Under the pieces are notes generated by a model. The model was not told where the DNA came from, did not search any database, and worked only from the letters and a program-made list of their open reading frames with translations. A program made the position numbers and the translations under genes. Below, one piece after another: positions 56,327 to 64,000 of a stretch of DNA of 64,000 nucleotides. This stretch comes from Cryptomeria japonica (taxonomy: Eukaryota; Streptophyta; Pinopsida; Cupressales; Cupressaceae), in NCBI RefSeq assembly GCF_030272615.1, contig NC_081411.1, positions 828,248,897 through 828,312,896 of the forward strand. The letters are read 5' to 3'. Every line of letters starts with the position of its first letter. Position 1 is the first letter of the stretch.

Positions 56327-58825
56327 ATTTTTCATAATGGATTGGTATTCTTCAGACATGGCATTCTTCCATACTTGATGTTTAAGTGTATCTGATACAT
56401 TAGTAGGTTCTTCTTTTGAGAGATCATTTAGGAGGGCGACGTAGTTGGTAAGTTTGTTAGGCCTTTTGCTTTCTTTGAAAGTTCCTGAAGGGGCAACATA
56501 TTTTTGAGCTTCTTCTACAGTTTTGGTGGCCCATAGTGGTCTTTTCTTGAAATTTTCTCTAGGTGGGTTTTGCGTTTCACTTTCATTTTACTCAAGACTC
56601 TCCCTCTGAAGCTCAAGAGCAAGGTCTTTATCTATGCTAGGGGTAGGGATATTGACTACAGGTTCTATTGAGCTTTGGGCTCTTTTGAAGGCTAAGTCTT
56701 CTTCAAAGATTACATCCCTACTTAGTTCAATATTCCTTTGACTAGGTATATAGATTCTGTAGGCCTTGGAGGTTTCACTATATCCTACAAGTATTCCCCT
56801 TTTTCCAGAAGGTTCTAATTTTGATCTTTTCTCCTTATGTACATGAATATAGACAGGGCACCCAAATATCCTAAGGTGGCTGATATTTGGTTTTGTTTTA
56901 GTAAAGACTTCCTCAGGGGTTTTATCTTCAAGATGGGAGTGAGGACATCAATTTTGTATATATACAACTGTTCTAGTTGCTTTTGCCCAAATATTGATAT
57001 TTAGATTCTGATCAAGAATCATGGCTTTGGCAGCTTCTACAATTGTCCTATTTTTCCTCTCAGCTACCTCATTTTGTTGAGGATTATAAGGTATTGTTAA
57101 CTCCCTCTTAATCCTTGAATTTTTACAAAAATCTTTAAATAATTCTGATGTGTATTCCCCCCCATTGTCAGTTCTTAGGGTTTTAATTTTATTTCCTGAG
57201 TAGTTCTCTGTTAGTGATTTAAACTCTTTAAACCTATTGAGGATCTCTTCTAATTCTTTACACTTCAGAAAGTAGATCCAAGTTTTCCTAGAGTAGTCAT
57301 CAACAAATATTACATAATACAAAAATCCCCCTAAAGAAGGTACGGACATAGGTCCACATACATCAGAATGAACTAACTCTAAAATTTTGCTTGTTTTCCT
57401 AGTACTATTTTGAAAAGCACCCTTAGCATTTTTACCTAGGGCACATCCTTTGAATGCCCTTGAATGATATTGTTTTAACTTGGGTAGGCATGTGACAAGG
57501 TTTCCCATTGATGATAAAGCTCTAAAATTCAGGTGACCTAGTATTCTATGCCAAACTTCATTAGCATCTGTAGTTTCATGGATTAGGGCTAGGTTGGGCT
57601 CTGTGCACAACTCATACAAGTATCCTTGTCTTTGACCAATGGTTTTAGCTTTCTTGATGGATGAATTCTTTGGCCAAGCCAACACTCTATTGTCCTTGAA
57701 GGTCACTCTGTATCCATTATCCTCTAGTGCTGATATGGAGACTAGGTTTCTCTTGATGCCTGGGACATATAGTACTCCTTTAAGTTGTAATGATACGCCT
57801 AACTTTAGTTTGATGGTGCAGGTTCCAAATCCTCTTACTGGATGTGTGGAGTCATCTCTGATAGTCACTTCCTCATCATTCTCGTCTATCATGGAGTCTA
57901 GAACTTCTCTAAACCCTGTAATGTGTCATGAGCCACTGTCGATCACCCAAGAGTTAACCTTGTTTGATGCTTGGTTTGTAAGTGCTAAATAGAGTACATA
58001 CTTCTTGGAGTCATCTTCCCTTTTAGATTTTCCTGCTTTGGCAAATGTGGGTTGTTGTTTGGCTCTTTCTGGACATATGGCAACATAGTGCCCAAATTTG
58101 TCACATTTGTAACATTGAATCTGTGAAAGGTCCTTCTTGAAGGCGTTCTTGCCATGACGACCTTTTCTCTTCCTAAATTGTTTCTGTTTGCTTTTCTTGT
58201 TTGAGTTTGTATTTAGGACTTGAAGATCTTCATCTATATTCTTTTGTTTGATCCCTTTCTTATTTAACCTTGATTCTTCTTGGAGACAATCTGCCTTTAG
58301 CCTATCAAACTTTGGAAATTCATCCCTTGCACTGATGCCTTGGACGAATGTTTCCCATATACTAGGCAACCCATCTAGAGAAATGAGTGTTAATTCTTTG
58401 CTTTGGATCTCATATCCAAGGGTTGCTAGTTCATCCCTTAGGGCTGATATTCGTATGAAGTAGGCATTGACTGATTCTCCTTTGATCATAGCTATATGAT
58501 TTATTTCTCTTTTTAAAGCCAAGGTTCTACTAGCATTGGATATCTCAAATGCATCTTCAAGTGCTTTGAACATGTTGTAGGCCGTTTCATGTTTCCTTAT
58601 GATGGGCATAATATTATTTCTCACCCCATCAACTATGATTTTGATGGCCTTTTCATTTCCTTCTCTCCAAGTTGTTTTGTCAGGTTTAGTCTCAGGTTCT
58701 ACAGTTTCAGTTTTTACAAATGATTCGACTTTATTTTCTTTTAGAATCATTTGAATTATAAACTTCCATGCTGAGAAGTCATCACCTCCTCCGAGTCTAT
58801 CTTCGAATCTGATAGCGCTAGCCAT
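56327..58825 (-). pseudogene. Element E gag-pol, 5' part: gag, protease, integrase
   Basis: The ATG at 58825 starts MASAIRFEDRLGGGDDFSAW. Gag has the UBN2-type fold signature and a CCHC knuckle (CYKCDKFGHYVAIC, about 58110). Protease has NSWVIDSGS followed by a TGA at 57926-57928. Integrase (57892-56948) shows HRILGHLNFRALSSM, CALGKNAKG, LVHSDVCGPM, FVDDYSRKTWIYFL, LRTDNGGEYTSELF and NEVAERKNRTIVE. Further stops are a TGA at 56948-56950 and a TAA at 56588-56590. All are in one frame, each one transition from a sense codon. The frame runs straight into the D insertion site and resumes at 49726. Confidence 0.95.
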
Positions 58826-58905
58826 TAGAAGAAATGTGATGTTGAATATATGCTTGTTTTCAATTTTCCACAAAATTGAATAGCCTCAGGTTCGATTTAT
58901 CTATA

Positions 58906-58917
58906 GCTCTGATACCA
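58906..58917 (-). other. Primer binding site of element E
   Basis: The minus strand reads TGGTATCAGAGC, directly after the 5' LTR. Confidence 0.95.
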
Positions 58918-59616
58918 TGTAAATGTTATTCAGTTTTCAATTCAAGATGCAAGTTATATTCAAGGTTATCTTTTCTTACAAGTATGTGTTATATCTTTAA
59001 TATGATAGATCTGATTATTGTCTTGTATGTTGCAGATGAAAAGAGCATTTATCGATTTAAATATCCTTCTCACAAATGCCGTTTGATATATATATGTATG
59101 CAAGGAGGATCAAGCAATACCTTGACCGATCATGTCTATTAGACATGACCGATTCAAGATATTACTTGATCGCACCTTTTCATTTATCATTGTATTTACC
59201 AATCGGTGTATAAAACTTAACAAATCACCCGATACTAATTGACGTGTATACCATAAGCAAGACAACTGTTACTAATCGGTATGTATTTAGTTATAAACTA
59301 AACCCGATAACAATCGGTGTTCACACAATTAATATGTTTAACCGATATTAATCGGTGTGCATACGATTCAATGTAAACCGATACCAATCGGTATTCTATG
59401 CTATGAGATTTACAACCGATAATTATCGGTAGTTAAGCATTGATCGAAATTTGCAAGTAAGGTTGAATATATATAAATCGAAGAATAATCATCAAATGAA
59501 GGAATGATAACTTGAAGTCTTTATCATAGTCTATCGATAAGATAGATGATTGAATGAGAGACTTCATTTATCTCTCATTCAATCATTTATCTTATCGAGG
59601 CTATCATGCATTAACA
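58918..59616 (-). repeat. 5' LTR of element E (699 bp)
   Basis: On the minus strand it runs TGTTAATGCATG...ACATTTACA. It contains the better preserved copy of the palindrome array (59228-59430). Confidence 0.95.
59228..59430. promoter_or_regulatory. Phased array of six 16-bp palindromes in 5' LTR of E
   Basis: Units start at 59228, 59265, 59303, 59341, 59377 and 59415. Copies at 59341 (ACCGATATTAATCGGT), 59377 (ACCGATACCAATCGGT) and 59415 (ACCGATAATTATCGGT) share ACCGAT...ATCGGT half-sites. Spacing of 36-38 bp is identical in the other LTR. Confidence 0.85.
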
Positions 59617-59621
59617 ATTAA
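59617..59621. repeat. Target-site duplication of element E, right copy
   Basis: ATTAA is identical to 47034-47038. Confidence 0.9.
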
Positions 59622-60047
59622 GACCAATTATAATTAATATTAATCTAAATTTGAGATTAATCTTATTATTATAATTATAATTATAATTATATAGATTTTT
59701 TCAATTAAATTAGGATTATGCTCTTAAGAAAAATATATTACTATAAAATTTGTATTATATTATAATTATTTATATTATTTGTGGCATAGAAATTAGGAAT
59801 CATCACAAGATAAGTAAATCAAATCAAAACATTAAACATGATAGCTCAATCAAAGAAATACTCATTGCAATGAACCTAATCACAATGCACATTCAATAGA
59901 GGTATGAAAATGAAGCATTCAAAAGAAAACATTATGCAAACCAGATTCAAGATTGAATACTCCTTCCATGCGGCTCCATTGTTGTTCTTTCCTCTTCAAT
60001 AGTTTTGTGGATCTCACCTACAAGTGCTCTCACAATTGAAAACAAAA
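59622..60047. other. AT-rich flank, no gene recognised
   Basis: It begins with ATTATAATTATAATTATAATT low complexity. The right part (from about 59940) may belong to the adjoining gypsy-like element, but I cannot place its end. Confidence 0.5.
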
Positions 60048-61288
60048 AGCTCAAGAGTACTAGAACTAAAATTTGATAGTTTGTTAGCAATTTAGAATTC
60101 ATGAAGTGATTGAAGGGGATGATTGAAGAAAAATTATCCAATTTATAGAGAAATTGGAGAAATCACAAAATTGGCATGATGCAATTCAAATGGAAATTGC
60201 AAATCAATATGACAAATTATGACAAATTATGCACTTTCCATGCACAATTTGATTGATTGACAATTTGATGACAAATTATGACACATTCTATGTCAAAATT
60301 GATTGATTATCAATTTTGACAATTTCATGACAAATTGACATGCCATTCCCATGGAATTAGGAGATGAAATAGGAGGGAAAAGAAATTAGAAATTTGAAAA
60401 ATTAGGAAAATTGAAATTGATGAAAACTAGGAAATTGGAATTAGAAATTGATGAAAAATAGGATTTAGTGAATTAGTGAATTAATTAATAATTTTTCATT
60501 TATTAATCAATTCACAAAGAGGAATAATTAGCCAATTAAATAAAGATTTAATTGTAATAAGAAGACTTAGGATTAATAAATAATTTAGTAATCCTAGAGG
60601 AAGAAATGGCAAATTAGGTTAAATGACCAAATCATAAAACCCTAGAAGATGAATTAGAAATGCGAAAATGACAATTAGGTCTTGATTAAAGATAATTAAT
60701 GTCATGATTTTGAATTGATAAATGACCAGTGCGACAAATGATTTGATTGAGAAATATGCCAATTGACATGATTTGATCCAAATTGACACAATTGAGACAA
60801 ATAATGATTGATAGTGAAATGATGACAAATCGGTCGCAAAATGACAAAATCGATAAGAGGACAAGAATCGACAACAAAATGGATTGCAAGATGACAAGAT
60901 TGAAAATGACCAATGACAACGATCGATGACAAATCGATCGTTAAAATGACAAGACTGAAGGATTTATGATACGATTGATAAGATTGATAGAAGGACAAAA
61001 CCCTAATTAGGATTGACGATGTCCAAAATGATGACAAATGAATACGCAAATTGATGCGACAGGGTAAAATCGATCAAAATCATGACTGGATAATGTTGTC
61101 GACAAGACCAAATTTGAGGACGAGATGATTGAAGAATGTAGAAGAATGACTCGATGCTCGCAAATGATAAAGACCAAGTGCGTGACATAGGAGAAATGTT
61201 AATGCGACGCAAAAACCTAAAATGAGGCAATGCGCAAATGTTAAAGTATGACCTCGCAAGCGTTGACCATTTTTGGGTGTCTACATTT
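60048..61288 (-). repeat. 3' LTR-like repeat, left copy
   Basis: It contains many degenerate GACAAATTGA and GACAAGATTGA words and a TATA box (minus, CTCTATAAAT, 60141-60150) near its downstream end. Confidence 0.7.
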
Positions 61289-61303
61289 TGCCCCTCTTTG
61301 AGA
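61289..61303 (-). other. Polypurine tract before the left repeat
   Basis: The minus strand reads CAAAGAGGGGCAAAA immediately before TGTAGACACC; it fixes the element's direction as minus. Confidence 0.65.
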
Positions 61304-62102
61304 CAATGCGATTCTGAGCGTTGTTTCAAAGAACAATAACAAAAAATGCCCCAGACAATGATAATGACATATGCATGCCCCCTCGAGGAATTGGCCGGAA
61401 ACATGCGGAAAAGAGGCCAATTGATCGATAAAAATGATAGGATCGAACGGACCGACAATCGGAGATCGGATGCATGACAGACAATCAATTTAAGGTGCAC
61501 AAGACCACGACCAACATAAGATGGAGAGGACGCACGTCCATCTATGCAATGACAAAGAGCTATAAATGGGACCAAGAGGGTGAAAATGACTCATTTGCAG
61601 TAGCGAAAGAGGAGGATTTGTTGCTCTGGACAAGGACACTTGCACATAGATGGCGAACATTCCAACGGCGGATCACCTTGGAGAACGGGTACGCACATTC
61701 AGATGATCGGAGGAAACAGGAGCAGCGGTATGTATCTCGAAAACCCATGTTTTTGATTTCATGAATTTTGATGGCTTACGGGACATTGCGGGACCCACAG
61801 GGGACACCAAAATGGACATCTGCGCTTGTGTCATCTAAACCTGTGCTTGTGTATGATGTTCTGCGCTTGTGTAGGAAGACACAAGCGCAATTCACCTGAC
61901 ACAAGCGCAATTTATCTTACACAAGCGCAAGAGTTGAAAAATGACTCACTTTTGATTGGAAATGGCATGCAAAGGACCTGACAAGGGGGGGAATGGGTAG
62001 GATAGGCCAATGTAGATGAAAAACACCCCGATTTGGACATGAAAATGAGGACATTCAACCCGTAGGAACAAACCCTAAAACTGACAAAATGATGCCCCGA
62101 TT
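61304..62102. other. Internal region with inverted motif array, no certain gene
   Basis: A plus-strand 96-codon frame (61474-61764) has no recognised domain and may be an eroded upstream part of the mobile-domain gene. 61822-61928 holds the GCGCTTGTGT array. Confidence 0.5.
61822..61928. repeat. 3+3 inverted array of GCGCTTGTGT at 20-bp spacing
   Basis: G(C/T)GCTTGTGT starts at 61822, 61843 and 61863. The reverse complement ACACAAGCGC starts at 61879, 61899 and 61919. Spacing within each arm is 20-21 bp. Confidence 0.85.
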
Positions 62103-62692
62103 GTGATGCAGAGTCGACAATATCCATTGATCGCACGGGAGAATCGACCGGACTGTTTCATGCTACGACATAGACTCAGGAGCACAGAGAGAGACACATT
62201 AGCTGGACTGGGATTGTATTACATCACATATATGCCCGAGATTAGGGCAAACACAGGACTACTTACCGCATTGGCAGAGCGATGGCATCCGGAGACTTCC
62301 TCATTCCATTTGGCGACTGGTGAGGCGACAGTGACTCTAGAGGATGTATGGCACATCCTCCACATTCCTATACATGGGGAGATGATAGAGTACGACCCAG
62401 TGACAGGGAGAGATGCATTATGCAGACTGTTTGAGTGGAGATAGCCAGACTCACAGAGGCTCGGGATACAGCCATAGCTCAGGCACAGCGAGAGGGACAG
62501 AGAGTCACTGAGTTCATTGGGTCGATTAGGGATGCCAGTGCACGGGAGATGGCACAAATGCTGGTAGAGACCGGCGAGGAGAGACTGTATTGGAGGACAC
62601 TATATGAGGGTGCAGTTCCACCGGAGCGGAGAGCACCTTCATATTGGGCACGATCGAGGACAGAGAGCAGGTCATGCTCTCGGAGGACATTG
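62103..62692 (+). pseudogene. Plant mobile domain protein fragment, antisense to the LTR element
   Basis: The frame from 62103 encodes GLYYITYMPEIRANTGLLTA, LAERWHPETSSFHLATGEAT and TLEDVWHILHIPIHGEMIEYD, which I recognise as the plant mobile domain (aminotransferase-like, MAIN/MAIL type) start: an ERW-x-PET-x-SFHL block then the VTLEDV helix. It ends with a TAG near 62444. An overlapping frame continues (about 62435-62692) with a helical stretch, ARLTEARDTAIAQAQREGQR, and WRTLYEGAVPPERRAPSYW, as in the C-terminal coiled coil of this family; the middle of the domain is missing. Such genes are known both as host genes and as passengers of plant transposable elements. Here its direction is opposite to the LTRs. 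Confidence 0.7.
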
Positions 62693-64000
62693 AGCTCAAG
62701 AGTACTAGAACGAAAATTCAGTAGTTTGTTAGCAATTTAGAATTCAAGAAGTAATTGAAGGGGTTCAAGGGGTTCGATTTGATTGAAAATCATCCAATTT
62801 ATAGAAGAATTGGATAAGTGACAAGATTAGCATGATGCAATTCAAATGGAAATTGCAAATCAATATGACAAATTATGACAAATTATGACAAATTATGCAC
62901 TTTCCATGCACAATTTGATTGATTGATAATTGATGACAAATTATGACACATTCTATGTCAAAATTGATTGATTATCAATTATGACAATTTATGACAAATT
63001 GAAATGTCATTCTCATAGAATTAGGAGAGAAATAGGAGGAATTTGAAATTAGGAAATTAAGAAAATTAGAAAATTGAAATTGATGACAATTAGGAATTAG
63101 AAATTGATGGAAAAATAGGATTTAGGAATTAGTGAATTAATTAATAATTTTTCATTTATTAATCAATTCACAAAGAGGAATAATTAGCCAATTAAATAAA
63201 GATTTAATTGTAATAAGAAGACTTAGGATTAATAAATAATTTAGTAATCCTAGAGGAAGAAATGGCGAATTAGGTTAAATGACCAAATCATAAAACCCTA
63301 GAAGACGAATTAGAAATGCGAAGATGAAAATTAGGTCTTGATTAAAGATAATTAATGTCATGATTTGATTTTGATAAATGACCAATACGACAAAATGATT
63401 TGATTGAGAAATACGCCAATTGACATGATTTGATCCAAATTGACACAATTGAGACAGATAATGATTGATAGTGAAATGATCGCAAAATGACAAGATTGAC
63501 AAGAGGACGAGGATCGATGATAAAATAGATTGCAAGATGACAAGATTGATAACGACCACGATCAATGACAAATTGATCGCAAGATGACAAGATTGAACAT
63601 GACAACGATCGATGACAAATCGATCGTTAAAATGACAAGATTGAAGGATTAATGATAAATTGACAAAATTGAAAAGAGGACTAAACCCTAATTAGGATTA
63701 ACGATGTCCAAAATGATAAGATTGATGATAAAATTGATAAGATTGACAGGAGGACAAAACCCTAATTAGGATTGACGATGTCCAAAATGATGACAAATGA
63801 ATACGCATATTGATGTGACAAAGTAAAATCGATCAAAATCATGACTGGATAATGTTGTCGACAAGACCAAATTTGAGGACGAGATGATTGAAGAATATAG
63901 AAGAATGACTCGATGTTCGCAAATGATAAAGACCAAGTGCGTGACATAGGAGAAATGTTAATGCGACGCAAAAACCTAAAATGAGGCAATGCGCAAATGT
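62693..64000 (-). repeat. 5' LTR-like repeat, right copy, cut by window end
   Basis: Matches 60048-61241 but is 114 bp longer over the shared part. The increase comes largely from a local duplication around 63655-63790 (CCCTAATTAGGATT and CGATGTCCAAAATGAT each occur twice, once in the left copy). TATA-like CTATAAATTGG on the minus strand at 62795-62805. Confidence 0.7.

Larger units (their letters stand above)
47039..59616 (-). mobile_element. Element E: complete Ty1/copia retrotransposon, interrupted by element D
   Basis: Minus-strand element with LTRs at 58918-59616 (5') and 47039-47736 (3'), TSD ATTAA, initiator-Met primer site (58917-58906), gag-pol (58825-48279, interrupted) and a polypurine tract (47749-47737). 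Without the D insertion it is about 6.0 kb. The two LTRs differ at many scattered positions, clearly more than D's LTRs, in agreement with E being the older host. Confidence 0.95.
60048..64000 (-). mobile_element. LTR element (gypsy, Tat-like) carrying an antisense plant mobile domain fragment; partial
   Basis: Two direct copies of a 1.2-1.3 kb LTR-like repeat (60048-61288 and 62693 to beyond 64000) flank 1.4 kb. On the minus strand the left copy begins TGTAGACACCCAAAAATGG at 61288, preceded by a purine tract (CAAAGAGGGGCAAAA), so the element reads right to left and the left copy is the 3' LTR. Its start matches the gypsy LTR at 8632 (TGTAGACAC). No gag or pol is present. Neither copy shows a clean CA end or primer site near 60048 or 62693, so those limits are only the edges of shared sequence. 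Confidence 0.65.

Noticed and set aside
60619-61049. Minus frames rich in Ile, Leu and Ser in the LTR-like repeats
   Set aside because: They arise from translating degenerate GACAA/GATTGA repeats and are matched by the same frames in the other repeat copy.
1-64000. A host protein-coding gene
   Set aside because: Every convincing coding signal belongs to a transposable element or its passenger; no exon-intron structure with non-TE homology was recognised.

Overview
This 64 kb window looks like intergenic DNA from a large plant nuclear genome, probably a gymnosperm such as a conifer. The inference rests on nested Ty1/copia, Ty3/gypsy and L1-type elements, copia primer sites matching initiator tRNA-Met, DUF4283-type LINE ORF1 proteins, LINE-encoded RNase H, a plant mobile domain gene fragment, low GC and no host gene. 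The species cannot be named from the sequence alone. I see no rRNA, CRISPR array or bacterial-type operon.

Layout. 1-8632: 5' part of a minus-strand Ty3/gypsy element (LTR 7183-8632, primer site, long repeat-rich leader, broken gag-protease), whose RT-RNase H segment (1-1963) lies inverted on the plus strand. 8633-12973: sparse DNA with a LINE ORF1 remnant, two tandem duplications and an eroded copia. 12974-20658: a non-autonomous copia-type element (A) whose 5' LTR is split by a complete copia (B, 13081-17985, TSD CTTAT). 20659-23021: a tRNA-like sequence and AT-rich DNA. About 23022-28860: minus-strand LINE1. 28970-29101: a tRNA-derived SINE with an 11-bp TSD. 29251-46925: a LINE nest in which a 5'-truncated LINE4 (minus) received LINE2 (minus, 29286-36810) and LINE3 (plus, 37943-46605). 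47034-59621: a minus-strand copia (E, TSD ATTAA) holding a younger plus-strand copia (D, 49727-56326, TSD ATTTT). 60048-64000: two direct LTR-like repeats around an internal region with an antisense plant mobile domain gene fragment.

How the parts relate. A and D share LTR type, leader and 3' untranslated region, so A is a coding-deleted relative of a D-like autonomous element. The polyproteins of B, D and E are each in one reading frame from end to end and are broken mainly by stop codons one transition away from a sense codon, the pattern expected from deamination of methylated cytosine.

The best candidates for something undescribed are: (1) a third open reading frame downstream of RNase H in three different LINEs; (2) an ATGA overlap of ORF1 stop and ORF2 start in two of them; (3) six 16-bp near-palindromes phased at 36-38 bp in both LTRs of element E; (4) a 3+3 inverted array of a GCGCTTGTGT motif at 20-bp spacing beside the mobile-domain fragment; and (5) tRNA-like modules at the 5' end of LINE2 inside its target-site duplication. 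Target sites, LTR ends and palindromes were read directly from the sequence. Family names come from remembered motifs, not from a database search.
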